Source: Novosphingobium clariflavum
Lineage (GTDB): Bacteria; Pseudomonadota; Alphaproteobacteria; Sphingomonadales; Sphingomonadaceae
DNA: 64,000 nucleotides
Assembly: GCF_026420865.1 (NCBI RefSeq)
Contig: NZ_JAPCWC010000004.1
Location: 248,001-312,000 of the forward strand
Direction: 5' to 3'
Shown in pieces: positions 1 through 10,037 of the stretch. How positions within the stretch are numbered: position 1 is the stretch's first letter; every line of letters begins with the position of its first letter. The position numbers and the translations under genes were made by a program. The notes beneath the pieces were generated by a model. That model did not search any database. It saw nothing but the letters and a program-made list of their open reading frames with translations, and had not been told where the DNA came from.

Positions 1-1
1 C

Positions 2-1159
2 GCCTTTGTCGCCGGCGGGCAGGCCGTCTACGTCAATTCGGGCCTCATCAACGAGGCCGACAAGGCCGCCCAGGTGCAAGGCGTGATCGCCCACGAACTG
101 GGCCACGTCACCGGCGGCCATGCCGTGCTCAACCAGGGCGCGAAAAGCGCGACCAGCATCTCGCTGCTCTCGCTGCTGCTGGGCGCGGCCGCGGCCGCCG
201 CCGGCGGCGGCGAGGCGGCGATGGGCGTCATCATGGCCGGCCAGTCCGCCGCCATGGGCAAGTACCTGGCCTATACCCGCTCGCAGGAAGCCTCGGCGGA
301 CGCCGCCGGCGCGCAGTATCTTTCGGCGGCCGGGATCAGCGGGCGCGGCTCGCTGGAGTTCTTCCAGAAGCTCCAGAACCTCGAATTCCGCTACGGCTAC
401 CGCCCGCAGGACGGCGACGAGTTCTACTCCACCCACCCTCTCACCGGCGACCGTATCCAGACCCTGCAGGACACCTACGAAAAGGATCCGGCCTGGACCA
501 AGCCCGACGATCCCAGGATCCAGGCCCGCTACCTGCGCATGAAGGCCAAGCTGTTCGGCTATCTCGCCGAGCCGCGCGACGTGCTGCGGGTCTATCCGCT
601 GACCGACAATTCGGTGCCCGCGCACTACGCCCGCGCTTATGCCTGGCACCGCCAGTCGGAAATGGACCGCGCCACCGCCGAGGCCGACGCCCTGCTGATG
701 ACCGATCCCGACGATCCCTATTTCCTCGAGCTCAAGGGCCAGATCCTGCTCGAATCCGGCCAGCCGAACGAAGCGCTGGTCCCCTTGCGCAAGGCCACCG
801 AACTGACCGGCTACCAGCCGCTGATCGCCACCCTGTTCGGCCACGCCCTGATCGCGACCGAAGATCCCCAGCACTTCAAGGAAGCCGAGACGGTGCTGCG
901 CAACGCCGCCGCGCGCGACCGCGAGAATCCCTTCACCTGGTACCAGCTCGGCACCATCTACGCCGCCAACGGCGACATGCCCCGCGCCCGCCTCGCCAGT
1001 GCCGAGCAGCAGTCGCTGTCCGGCCAGATGGACGCCGCGCTGATGAACGCGCAGGCCGCCGAAGCCGGGCTCAAGCAGGGCACGCCCGACTGGCTGCGCG
1101 CGCAGGACATCGAGATGGAAGCGCGCGGGGCACTGGAACGCGACAAGAAGCGCCGCTAG
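2..1159 (+). CDS. M48 family metalloprotease with TPR repeats (5' end outside window)
   Basis: The reading frame is open from base 2, so the N-terminus lies upstream. The visible part starts in the peptidase domain: an HELGH zinc motif (HExxH) near base 98 is followed by a Gly/Ala-rich hydrophobic stretch and then EASAD, which supplies the third zinc ligand in M48 enzymes. The C-terminal half (from about base 600) has the helical spacing of TPR repeats, such as DPDDPYFLELKGQILLESG and NPFTWYQLGTIYAANGD. This is the BepA/YfgC arrangement: a periplasmic Zn protease with a TPR domain, acting on outer-membrane assembly substrates. Family role is known; the exact substrate is inferred. A thioredoxin-fold gene follows about 110 bp downstream. 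Confidence 0.9.
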   Translation, partial: AFVAGGQAVYVNSGLINEADKAAQVQGVIAHELGHVTGGHAVLNQGAKSATSISLLSLLLGAAAAAAGGGEAAMGVIMAGQSAAMGKYLAYTRSQEASADAAGAQYLSAAGISGRGSLEFFQKLQNLEFRYGYRPQDGDEFYSTHPLTGDRIQTLQDTYEKDPAWTKPDDPRIQARYLRMKAKLFGYLAEPRDVLRVYPLTDNSVPAHYARAYAWHRQSEMDRATAEADALLMTDPDDPYFLELKGQILLESGQPNEALVPLRKATELTGYQPLIATLFGHALIATEDPQHFKEAETVLRNAAARDRENPFTWYQLGTIYAANGDMPRARLASAEQQSLSGQMDAALMNAQAAEAGLKQGTPDWLRAQDIEMEARGALERDKKRR

Positions 1160-1193
1160 AGGCTTTGAACTGGCATTCGCGGCGCGCGAATTC

Positions 1194-1272
1194 CGCCGCA
1201 CCGGCTCTCTCCCCGCCCGGCCACCTGCAAGCATGCCCTGACGGGTAATCGGGTGGGAGAGAGGGCCGATGC
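1194..1272. repeat. Imperfect intergenic palindrome, copy 1 of a three-member family
   Basis: A GC-rich inverted repeat: left arm begins GCACCGGCTCTCTCC, right arm ends GGGAGAGAGGGCCGATGC. It resembles elements at 43446-43525 and 56462-56543 in both arms and loop. The right arm (GGGAGAGAGG) also serves as the likely ribosome binding site of the DsbA-like gene starting at 1274. Confidence 0.65.
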
Positions 1273-1273
1273 A

Positions 1274-2020
1274 ATGACCGACACAGATCTGACGGGAATG
1301 ACGAAAACGATGGGTATTGGCACCAGGATCGCCGCAACGCTGGCCGGCCTTGCAGTGGTGGGCGCAGTGGTGGGCGGCGGCGTGTGGTTCGCCGGTCCGA
1401 CGATCGCCGGGCACGTGATTCACGACTATCTCGTCACCAATCCCGAAGTGCTGAACGAGGCGATGGACGCCCTCCAGCGCAAGCAGGCCAAGGCCCAGCT
1501 GGCAGGGGTCAGGCAGAGCGTGGAGACGCCCTTCCCCGGCGCCGTGCTGGGCAATCCCAACGGCACGGTAACCCTGGTCGAGTTCACCGACTATGCCTGC
1601 GGCTACTGCCGCCGCAGCCTGCCCGACGTGGCCCAGCTGCTGGCCAAGAACCCGGACCTGCGCATCGTCGTGCGCGAACTGCCGATCATCAGCCAGCACA
1701 GCGCCGCCGCGGCGCGCATGGCGCTCGCCGCGGCCGAGCAGGGCAAGTACCATCCCTTCCACGACGCCATGTTTGCCGCCGGCCAGCTCGATCCCGAATC
1801 GATCGAGGCCGCGGCCCGGCAGGCCGGTCTCGACATGGAGCGCGCCCGCAAGGTCGCCGCCAGCCCGGTGGTCGAGCAGGAACTCAGCCGCAATGTCGAC
1901 GTGGCGGGCCGCCTCGGCTTCTCGGGCACCCCGAGCTGGATCGCGGGCGACCGCATGATCTCCGGCGCGGTCGGCTTCGAACAGCTGTCGCAGGCGGTGA
2001 ACGAAGCGCGCGGCAGCTAG
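1274..2020 (+). CDS. DsbA-family thiol:disulfide oxidoreductase, membrane-anchored or secreted
   Basis: A 248-aa thioredoxin-fold protein. An N-terminal hydrophobic segment (about residues 17-37) is a signal anchor; an alpha-helical N-domain (NPEVLNEAMDALQRKQAK) typical of ScsC/Com1-like DsbA proteins follows. The active site is ACGYC in FTDYACGYCRRSL, and the cis-Pro loop GTPSW lies near the C-terminus. It should oxidise or isomerise disulfides in the periplasm. ATG at 1274 is preferred over GTG at 1253 because GGGAGAGAGG sits at the right distance; that Shine-Dalgarno lies in a repeat arm. An ATG at 1310 is a further alternative. The preceding M48 protease is also periplasmic, so a shared envelope-quality role is possible but inferred. 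Confidence 0.85.
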   Translation: MTDTDLTGMTKTMGIGTRIAATLAGLAVVGAVVGGGVWFAGPTIAGHVIHDYLVTNPEVLNEAMDALQRKQAKAQLAGVRQSVETPFPGAVLGNPNGTVTLVEFTDYACGYCRRSLPDVAQLLAKNPDLRIVVRELPIISQHSAAAARMALAAAEQGKYHPFHDAMFAAGQLDPESIEAAARQAGLDMERARKVAASPVVEQELSRNVDVAGRLGFSGTPSWIAGDRMISGAVGFEQLSQAVNEARGS

Positions 2021-2127
2021 CCTGGCGGTCATCCGCTGGATTCGCGCAGGAGCGTATTTCGCATCAGCCCCGGCATCATATCTTAGGCGGATTTACGCTG
2101 CGGGCGCTTTTCGTCTAGAAAGCCCGC

Positions 2128-3291
2128 ATGTCCGTCTTGCCGATCCAGCCCATCCCCTTCTTTGCCGACAAGGACAAGGCGTTCTGGCGCCTTCAGGCCG
2201 TGGGCTGGAGCGGGGCGATGCTGCTGCGCACGATGTCGGCAATCGCCAACAACCAGCCGATCGCCTTCCTCGTGCTGGTGCTGATCGCGACGATCACCGG
2301 CTTCTCGATCTCGCTGGTGCTCTCGGTCATCTACCGCGCGCTGTTCCGCAAGCGCGCGCTGGTCACCTGGGGCCTGACGTTCCTCGCGCTGTCGATCGCG
2401 GTCGGCCTGCATTCGTTCATCGACGCCTGGGTGGTCTCGCTGTGGCGCGCCGATGGCGACACCAATTTCACCGGCCTGTTCCTTGGCGTGTTCTACCTCG
2501 ATGCGACGCTGCTGGGAGCCTGGACCGCGCTCTATTACATGGTCAACTTCTACCTCCAGGTGGAAGAGCAGAACGACCAGCTGATCCAGCTGGAGAACCA
2601 GGCGACGCAGGCCCAGCTGGCCATGCTGCGCTACCAGCTCAACCCGCATTTCCTGTTCAACACGCTGAACTCGATCTCCACCCTGGTGCTGCTCAAGCAG
2701 ACCGAACCGGCCAATGCGATGCTCAGCCGCCTCTCCTCGTTCCTGCGCTACACGCTGATCAACAAGCCCTCGGCGCGGGTGACGGTGGCGACCGAGGTGG
2801 AGACGCTCAAGCTCTATCTCGACATCGAGTTGATGCGCTTCGAGGAGCGCCTGCGCACCACCTTCCAGATCGATCCCGCGACCGAGACCTGCCTGCTGCC
2901 CTCGCTGCTGCTCCAGCCGCTGGTCGAAAATGCCATCAAGTATGCCGTGACCCCGCAGGAGACCGGAGCCGAGATCACGGTGGCCACGCAACTCGTCGGG
3001 CCGATGCTTCGCATCACCGTCTCGGACACCGGGCCGGGCTTGCAAACGCCGACGACCGACAACAGGTTGTCTGGCATGACCTATGATGGAGGGGAGCCGG
3101 TATCCACCGGCGTCGGCCTGTCGAACATCCGCGATCGCCTCAGCCAAGCCTACGGCGAGAACCACCGCTTCGAGACGGTGGAGCCCGTCGAAGGCGGCTT
3201 TGCCGTGCTGATCGAGTTTCCCGCGGAACGCCAGCCCTCCCTCGAGGACATTGCAGAACCCCTGCGCCAGCCCGCTCTCGTGGGGCGATGA
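2128..3291 (+). CDS. LytS-type sensor histidine kinase (His_kinase PF06580)
   Basis: A 387-aa kinase. Four or so membrane segments occupy residues 30-150 without a recognisable extracellular sensor domain. A short coiled coil (QVEEQNDQLIQLENQ) leads into the phosphoacceptor motif RYQLNPHFLFNTLNS near residue 175, the LytS/YpdA signature. The ATPase domain has an N-box (PLVENAIKYA) and a G-box (VSDTGPGL, then GVGLSNIRDRL). It should phosphorylate the LytTR regulator whose gene begins 88 bp downstream. The signal is unknown. A second pair of the same architecture lies at 41289-43371. Confidence 0.9.
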   Translation: MSVLPIQPIPFFADKDKAFWRLQAVGWSGAMLLRTMSAIANNQPIAFLVLVLIATITGFSISLVLSVIYRALFRKRALVTWGLTFLALSIAVGLHSFIDAWVVSLWRADGDTNFTGLFLGVFYLDATLLGAWTALYYMVNFYLQVEEQNDQLIQLENQATQAQLAMLRYQLNPHFLFNTLNSISTLVLLKQTEPANAMLSRLSSFLRYTLINKPSARVTVATEVETLKLYLDIELMRFEERLRTTFQIDPATETCLLPSLLLQPLVENAIKYAVTPQETGAEITVATQLVGPMLRITVSDTGPGLQTPTTDNRLSGMTYDGGEPVSTGVGLSNIRDRLSQAYGENHRFETVEPVEGGFAVLIEFPAERQPSLEDIAEPLRQPALVGR

Positions 3292-3379
3292 TACGCCGGG
3301 CGATGAATCAAGGTCCGATCTCGTCGGGCGTGAAACAATTTTGGTCCCCATGCGTTTGCGGGGCCGGAGAACGTAACAC

Positions 3380-4177
3380 ATGACCATTCGCACTATCCTC
3401 GTCGATGACGAGAAACTCGCGATCCAGGGCCTTCAGATCCGTCTGGAGAAGTATCCGGACGTCGAGATCATCGACACCTGTTCCAATGGCCGCGAAGCCA
3501 TCCGCAAGATCAAGACCGAAAAGCCCGACCTCGTCTTCCTCGACATCCAGATGCCCGGTTTCGACGGCTTCTCGGTGGTCAAGGGCGTCATGGAAATCGA
3601 ACCGCCGCTGTTCGTCTTCGTCACCGCCTACCAGGAACACGCCGTGCGCGCCTTCGAGGCGAACGCCGTCAACTACCTGATGAAGCCGGTGGACGAGGCC
3701 AAGCTCGACGACACCCTCGCCCGCGTGCGCCAGCGCCTGGCCGAAAAGCGCTCGGCCGATGAGGCGGAAAAGCTCAAGACCGTGCTCGCCGAAGTCGCCC
3801 CCGACGCGGTCGACGCGATCCCCGAGGAAACCGACCCCAACGCGGACCGCTACGAAAAGCTCATCAACATCAAGGATCGCGGCCAGATCTTCCGGATCGA
3901 CGTCGATTCGATCGAGCATATCGAAGCCGCGGGCGACTACATGTGCATCCGCACCGCCGACAACTCGCTGATCCTGCGCGAGACGATGAAGGACCTCGAA
4001 CGCCGCCTCGACCCGCGCGTGTTCCAGCGCGTCCACCGCTCGACCATCGTCAACCTCAACCAGGTCCGCCAGGTGAAGCCGCATACCAACGGCGAGTGCT
4101 TCCTCGTGCTCGATTCGGGCGCCCAGGTGAAAGTCAGCCGCTCCTACCGCGACGTGATCGCACGCTTCGTGCACTGA
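3380..4177 (+). CDS. LytTR-family response regulator
   Basis: A 265-aa regulator. The receiver domain (residues 1-120) has the acidic pocket DDE (10-11), phosphoacceptor Asp55 in LVFLDIQMPG, the switch Thr in FVTAY and Lys in LMKPVDE. An acidic linker (about 125-160) leads to a C-terminal LytTR DNA-binding domain with IEAAGDYMCI and FQRVHRSTIVNL. It pairs with the upstream LytS kinase. LytTR proteins bind direct repeats upstream of targets; no such target repeat was identified here. Confidence 0.9.
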   Translation: MTIRTILVDDEKLAIQGLQIRLEKYPDVEIIDTCSNGREAIRKIKTEKPDLVFLDIQMPGFDGFSVVKGVMEIEPPLFVFVTAYQEHAVRAFEANAVNYLMKPVDEAKLDDTLARVRQRLAEKRSADEAEKLKTVLAEVAPDAVDAIPEETDPNADRYEKLINIKDRGQIFRIDVDSIEHIEAAGDYMCIRTADNSLILRETMKDLERRLDPRVFQRVHRSTIVNLNQVRQVKPHTNGECFLVLDSGAQVKVSRSYRDVIARFVH

Positions 4178-4286
4178 AGTTTCGCGCGGACACGATTCCT
4201 TACAAACCACGTCGCCATCCCGCTTTCGCGGAAATGACGGCTCAGGATGTTTTCCGATGCGACGCGCCTTCGTTGAGGCGCGTCGT

Positions 4287-5093
4287 TCAGCCCTTCGGGC
4301 CGGCCGAGAACCGCGCGGCCCGGTCCGCCAGCCGCGCCACCGCAGCGCCGTGGATCGCCCGCGAGGTGCACAGCACCCCGAATGCGCGCGGGTCGTGCTT
4401 GTTGTAGTTGAGCGGCTGCCCGAAGGCGTCGGTCACTTCCGCCCCGGCCTCGCGCGCGATCAGGCCGGCGGCGGCGATGTCCCATTCGAACCCCCAGCGC
4501 AGCGTGGCGAGGATGTCCGCCTCGTCGGCACCGACCATCGCCATGCGCAGCGCGATCGAGTTGGGCTGGTCGACCAGCACGAGGTCCGCATCCTCCGCCG
4601 CCAGCTTCTTTGCCGGAACCCGCGCGCCGGGCAGCCTCTCGCGCTGGCTGGCGCGCAGCCGCACGCCGTTGCGCCAGGCGCCCTTGCCCGCCTCGGCGAA
4701 CCAGAACTCGCCGCCGGCCTCGCGCGCCCGCGCCGGGGCGTAGAGATAACCAAGCAGCGGCCGCCGCGTATTCACCAGCGCCACCGAGATCGCCCAGCCG
4801 GGCCGACCGGCAATGAAATCGCGGGTGCCGTCGATCGGATCGACCAGCCAGACCAGTTCGTGCGCGGTACGGTGGTGCGAGTCGGTGGTTTCCTCGGAGA
4901 GCCAGCCCGCCGAAGGCAGCAACGCGGAGAGTTCTCGGCGCAGGAATTCGTCCACCGCCAGATCCAGCGTGCAGACCGGGCTTCCGGGGTCTTTTTCCCA
5001 GTGTTCAAGCACATGCCCGTCTCCCGGCCAGCCTGCCAGGGCGATGCGGCCTGCCTCGCGGACGATGGCTTCAAGTCTGTCGCGGTCGATCAT
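4287..5093 (-). CDS. cysQ: 3'(2'),5'-bisphosphate nucleotidase / inositol-monophosphatase family (CysQ-like)
   Basis: A 268-aa member of the Mg-dependent, Li-sensitive FIG phosphatase superfamily. Visible motifs are LSEETTD (first metal site) and WLVDPIDGTRDFIAGRPGW (second metal site), with WDIAAAGLIAREAGA near the C-terminus. The insertion pattern and length suit CysQ (hydrolysis of PAP from sulfate assimilation) better than plain inositol monophosphatase; the substrate assignment is inference. It stands alone on the minus strand, convergent with the LytTR gene. Confidence 0.75.
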   Translation of the reverse strand: MIDRDRLEAIVREAGRIALAGWPGDGHVLEHWEKDPGSPVCTLDLAVDEFLRRELSALLPSAGWLSEETTDSHHRTAHELVWLVDPIDGTRDFIAGRPGWAISVALVNTRRPLLGYLYAPARAREAGGEFWFAEAGKGAWRNGVRLRASQRERLPGARVPAKKLAAEDADLVLVDQPNSIALRMAMVGADEADILATLRWGFEWDIAAAGLIAREAGAEVTDAFGQPLNYNKHDPRAFGVLCTSRAIHGAAVARLADRAARFSAGPKG

Positions 5094-5282
5094 GCACCAG
5101 CCTGCGGCTTCGGGACGGACGGTTCGGGATGCGCGGTCAGCGGGATTGCAGCCCTCGCAACGGTGTCCTTGCGCGAGGCAACGGGACTTTTCAAGCGGGC
5201 GGGGATGTGCTTATGCGGCCCGTAAAGTTCGGGGCTCCCCGCGCCGTTTCCACGGACACTCCAGCAGAAAGCGATTTCAGCG

Positions 5283-6485
<1,203 letters not shown>

Positions 6486-6533
6486 TCGGCGTCGGTTCTT
6501 GGATCTTTCGCGATCCCGTATCGGATAATGCAG

Positions 6534-6565
6534 CGGCGGGGGTTTTCGGGCCCCCGCCGTTTTGC
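6534..6565 (+). terminator. Rho-independent terminator of sucC
   Basis: Perfect 9-bp GC stem (CGGCGGGGG / CCCCCGCCG) with a TTTTCGGG loop, followed by TTTTG, about 50 bases after the sucC stop codon. Confidence 0.85.
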
Positions 6566-6726
6566 GTTTGATCGCTAGATGCCGCGGTTTCGCGTGAAGC
6601 CGATCTTTGCGGCATCATAGTAATTCTCAGGCACTGATTTCTGCCGGGGCGATGCGCATTTTCGCGGATTTGCGCTATGGCACACGCCGTGATCCCACCC
6701 TGGGCTCATCTCGTCGCCGGCGGGGC

Positions 6727-6742
6727 TTGACGTATACGTCAA
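6727..6742. promoter_or_regulatory. Perfect 16-bp palindrome upstream of etfBA, probable operator
   Basis: TTGACGTATACGTCAA is a perfect dyad about 80 bases before the etfB start. Its TTGACG half also resembles a -35 element. The ACGT-centred half-sites resemble sites recalled for MerR-type LiuR regulators of fatty-acid and branched-chain amino-acid catabolism, pathways that feed electrons to ETF. Palindrome seen; regulator identity inferred. Confidence 0.5.
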
Positions 6743-6821
6743 TTGCCTATTAGGCGTGCCTTGAGTGGATTTAATCGAGCGGCTAAACAGGCCGCGCCTG
6801 AAACTGAGAGGACCCGATCAG

Positions 6822-7568
6822 ATGAAGATCCTCGTGCCCGTCAAGCGGGTGATCGACTATAACGTTAAGCCGCGCGTGAAGGCGGATGGCACGGGCGTTG
6901 ACCTGGCCAACGTCAAGATGAGCATGAACCCGTTCGACGAGATCGCGGTCGAAGAAGCCATCCGCATCAAGGAAGCGGGCAAGGCGGAAGAGATCGTCGC
7001 CGTCTCGGTCGGCCCGGCCAAGGCGCAGGACACGCTGCGCACCGCGCTCGCCATGGGCGCCGACCGCGCGATCCTGATCGAGACCGATGCCGAGATCGAG
7101 CCGCTGGCCGTCGCCAAGATCCTCAAGGCGATCGTCGCCGAAGAGAATCCCGGCCTCGTGATCCTGGGCAAGCAGGCGATCGACGACGATTCGAACCAGA
7201 CCGGCCAGATGCTCGCCGCGCTGCTGGGCCGCCCGCAGGGCACCTTCGCCAGCAAGGTCGAGATCGACGGTGATCACGTTGCCGTGACCCGCGAAGTCGA
7301 TGGCGGTCTGGAGACCGTGAAGCTGGCGCTGCCCGCGATCGTCACCACCGACCTGCGCCTCAACGAGCCGCGCTACGCTTCGCTGCCGAACATCATGAAG
7401 GCGAAGAAGAAGCCGCTCGATGTGAAGACCTCCGCCGATTACGGCGTCGACGTGGCCCCGCGCCTCAAGACCCTCAAGGTCTCCGAGCCGCCCGTCCGCT
7501 CGGCCGGTGTCAAGGTTGCCGATGTCGATGCGCTTGTCGCCAAGCTCAAGGAACTGGGAGTAGCCTGA
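6822..7568 (+). CDS. etfB: Electron transfer flavoprotein beta subunit
   Basis: A 248-aa protein starting [16 protein letters not shown], the standard ETF-beta N-terminus, with the family's IRIKEAG and [22 protein letters not shown] segments. ETF carries electrons from acyl-CoA and other FAD dehydrogenases to ETF-quinone oxidoreductase. ATG at 6822 is chosen because GAGAGG precedes it by about nine bases and because upstream in-frame starts would add residues not found in the family. It overlaps etfA by one base (TGATG). Confidence 0.96.
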   Translation: MKILVPVKRVIDYNVKPRVKADGTGVDLANVKMSMNPFDEIAVEEAIRIKEAGKAEEIVAVSVGPAKAQDTLRTALAMGADRAILIETDAEIEPLAVAKILKAIVAEENPGLVILGKQAIDDDSNQTGQMLAALLGRPQGTFASKVEIDGDHVAVTREVDGGLETVKLALPAIVTTDLRLNEPRYASLPNIMKAKKKPLDVKTSADYGVDVAPRLKTLKVSEPPVRSAGVKVADVDALVAKLKELGVA

Positions 7569-8497
7569 TGAAGACGCTCGTTTGGGTCGAACACGACAAT
7601 GCGTCGATCAAGGACGCAACGCTCCACACCGTCACCGCCGCTGCCAAGCTGGGTGAAGTCCACCTGCTGGTCGCAGGCGCAGGCTGCCGTGCCGCCGCCG
7701 AAGCCGCCGCGAAGATCGCCGGCGTCGCCAAGGTGCACCTGGCCGACAACGCCGCCTACGAACACGCGCTGGCCGAGAACGTCGCGCCGCTGATCGTGGA
7801 ACTGATGGGCCACCACGACGCATTCCTGGCGCCCGCCACCACCACCGGCAAGAACGTCGCCCCGCGCGTCGCCGCGCTGCTCGACGTGATGCAGCTGTCG
7901 GACATCCTCTCGGTCGAGGGCGAGAAGACCTTCACCCGCCCGATCTACGCGGGCAACGCCATCGCCACCGTGGAATCGAGCGATGCCAAGCTGGTCATCA
8001 CCGTGCGCGGCACCGCCTTCGAGAAGGCCGCTGCCGAGGGCGGTTCGGCTGCCATCGAAGACGTCGCCGGTGCCGGTGACGCGGGCCTCTCCAGCTTCGT
8101 GGGTGCCGAACTCGCCAAGTCGGAACGCCCGGAACTGACCAGCGCCAAGGTGATCGTCTCCGGCGGCCGCGCGCTGAAGGACTCGGAAACCTTCGAACAG
8201 GTCATCATGCCGCTGGCCGACAAGCTCGGCGCCGCCGTTGGCGCCTCGCGCGCGGCGGTCGACGCGGGCTACGTACCGAACGACTATCAGGTCGGCCAGA
8301 CCGGCAAGATCGTGGCTCCGGAAGTCTACATCGCGGTCGGCATCTCGGGCGCGATCCAGCACCTTGCCGGCATGAAGGACTCCAAGACCATCATCGCCAT
8401 CAACAAGGACGAGGACGCCCCGATCTTCCAGGTCGCCGACGTCGGCCTGGTGGCAGACCTGTTCACCGCTGTGCCGGAACTTACCGGCAAGCTCTGA
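7568..8497 (+). CDS. etfA: Electron transfer flavoprotein alpha subunit
   Basis: A 309-aa protein. The N-terminal domain (about 1-190) resembles EtfB; the C-terminal FAD-binding domain carries [43 protein letters not shown] and [11 protein letters not shown], all family hallmarks. It forms the FAD-containing heterodimer with EtfB. Its start shares one base with the etfB stop, so the two are co-transcribed and probably translationally coupled. Confidence 0.97.
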   Translation: MKTLVWVEHDNASIKDATLHTVTAAAKLGEVHLLVAGAGCRAAAEAAAKIAGVAKVHLADNAAYEHALAENVAPLIVELMGHHDAFLAPATTTGKNVAPRVAALLDVMQLSDILSVEGEKTFTRPIYAGNAIATVESSDAKLVITVRGTAFEKAAAEGGSAAIEDVAGAGDAGLSSFVGAELAKSERPELTSAKVIVSGGRALKDSETFEQVIMPLADKLGAAVGASRAAVDAGYVPNDYQVGQTGKIVAPEVYIAVGISGAIQHLAGMKDSKTIIAINKDEDAPIFQVADVGLVADLFTAVPELTGKL

Positions 8498-8522
8498 GCG
8501 GCGTTAAAGAATTGAAATAACG

Positions 8523-8553
8523 AAGTCCCGGACCCGTTAGTCCGGGACTTTTC
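8523..8553 (+). terminator. Rho-independent terminator of etfBA
   Basis: AAGTCCCGGAC / GTCCGGGACTT perfect stem with a 6-base loop and a TTTT run, 25 bases after the etfA stop. Confidence 0.9.
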
Positions 8554-8591
8554 GTTGTACGCAACGATCCTGCAAGTTACCTCGTCGCAGC

Positions 8592-9449
8592 ATGTTGAAT
8601 CGCGTATTTAAAGCCTTTACGGCCCTTTCCTGTCTGAGCCTGATTTCCATGCTCACGGCACGCCCCGCAATTGCGGAAGAACCTGTCGAACTTGCTCCGC
8701 AAACGCCTTGGAACGTGGAATGGGCTGAGAATCATTGCACCCTTCAACGGGTCTTCGGCCCTGTCGATTCTCCATTCAGCCTGCGTCTGAACCTTTACGC
8801 ACCCGCGGATAACTATGAGGTTCTGATGGTCGGCAAACAGTTGCGGCCGCTTCATCCTGCGATCGCAACCACCTTGGTACTGGATACCGGCATGCGTCCG
8901 CCGATGCGCATTTCCCGATGGCAAAATCCGGTAAGCGACAATCAGGAACCCGCCATACTCTTGACCCTGGAACGGGAAAACACCCAGGCCAAACGCCCCC
9001 AAGCCGTTGCTGTGGGAGCGGAATTTGGACGCACGACGCGGTTGAGGCTGGAGAGTGACGGGAAAGTTATCGTGCTGAACACAGGCCCCATGGCGCAAGT
9101 TCTGAACGCGCTGGACACATGTTCCATCGACTTGGTGGCGGAGTGGGGGCTCGATCCTGAGATTCAGAAATCGCTAAGCCGCCACGTAAAGATAAAAGGG
9201 ATAGATCCGCTCAACTATCCTCTCAACAGCATGCGCAAGGGAAGCGAAGCGCGTGTGAGCATGCACATGCTCATCGATGCCGAAGGCAAACCAACGAAAT
9301 GCGAGATTGCGCAGAGCTATAGCACCAAGCTGTTCGAACAGGAAGTCTGCGCCAAGATGCTGGGAACCAGATTTGAACCTGCCCTTGATGCAAACGGAAT
9401 CCCCGTAGCATCGTATTTCGCAACGACGATCTCATTCGTCCTACCCTGA
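8592..9449 (+). CDS. Secreted protein with TonB C-terminal-like domain
   Basis: A 285-aa protein of unassigned function. A signal peptide (residues 1-28, ending ARPAIAEE) leads to a middle region without a recognised motif. The C-terminal 85 residues, with [19 protein letters not shown] and [21 protein letters not shown], match the fold pattern of TonB_C modules in sphingomonad energy-transducer-like proteins. No membrane anchor or Pro-rich periplasm-spanning segment exists, so classical TonB action is unlikely. Base and codon use is visibly less GC-rich than the flanking core genes, suggesting later acquisition. No strong Shine-Dalgarno precedes the ATG. Confidence 0.7.
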   Translation: MLNRVFKAFTALSCLSLISMLTARPAIAEEPVELAPQTPWNVEWAENHCTLQRVFGPVDSPFSLRLNLYAPADNYEVLMVGKQLRPLHPAIATTLVLDTGMRPPMRISRWQNPVSDNQEPAILLTLERENTQAKRPQAVAVGAEFGRTTRLRLESDGKVIVLNTGPMAQVLNALDTCSIDLVAEWGLDPEIQKSLSRHVKIKGIDPLNYPLNSMRKGSEARVSMHMLIDAEGKPTKCEIAQSYSTKLFEQEVCAKMLGTRFEPALDANGIPVASYFATTISFVLP

Positions 9450-9491
9450 CAAAATCCGTCAAGGTCCAACAAAGTCAATGCGCGGGCCGTG

Positions 9492-10037
9492 CTATCCGCC
9501 GGTCATCGAAACGCGCTCGAAAAGGTTGATCGCGCTGCCACGGCCGTCATCGGGTTCGTGGCGGCCATAACGCACGAAGCCCAGCGCCTTGGCGACGCGC
9601 TCGGAGGCTGCGTTGCCTTCCTCGATCATGCAGGCGATGCGGCGCGGGCCGTGAGTCTCGTCGAACCAGGCGATCGCGGCGCGCATGACTTCCTGCGCCA
9701 GCCCCTGCCCCCAGCAATCCTGACGGACGATCCAGCCGGCTTCCGGCGTATCGTCCATGCCCTTGCCGAAGCCGCGCCAGCTATGGAACACACCGCAGTT
9801 GGCGATGAGGTCGCGCTCGCCGGGACGGCGGACGTAGAACGTGCCGTAGCCATAGAGCGACCAGCTACCCGCATTGCGACCGAGCCGGTTGAACTGTTCC
9901 ATCGGATCGGGGCTGGCGGGGCCGAGGAAGCGGCGCATGTCCTCATGGGCGAGCAGCTTGCAAAGCCCCTCCAGATCGTCCGGAGCGGGCGTCCACAGCT
10001 CGAAACGCGCGGTCTTGAGGAAAGGGCCCTGCGTCAC
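9492..10037 (-). CDS. GNAT family N-acetyltransferase (RimJ/RimL-like)
   Basis: A 181-aa acetyltransferase beginning in a beta-strand typical of the family (LKTARFELWTPAPDD). It has WIVRQDCWGQGLAQEVMRAAIAWF, the acetyl-CoA pyrophosphate loop (Q/R-x-x-G-x-G/A, here QGLAQE), and RIACMIEEGNAASERVAKALGF. GTG at 10037 is preferred because it overlaps the stop of the upstream DUF445 gene as GTGA, a coupled arrangement. The substrate cannot be told from sequence. Confidence 0.85.
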   Translation of the reverse strand: MTQGPFLKTARFELWTPAPDDLEGLCKLLAHEDMRRFLGPASPDPMEQFNRLGRNAGSWSLYGYGTFYVRRPGERDLIANCGVFHSWRGFGKGMDDTPEAGWIVRQDCWGQGLAQEVMRAAIAWFDETHGPRRIACMIEEGNAASERVAKALGFVRYGRHEPDDGRGSAINLFERVSMTGG

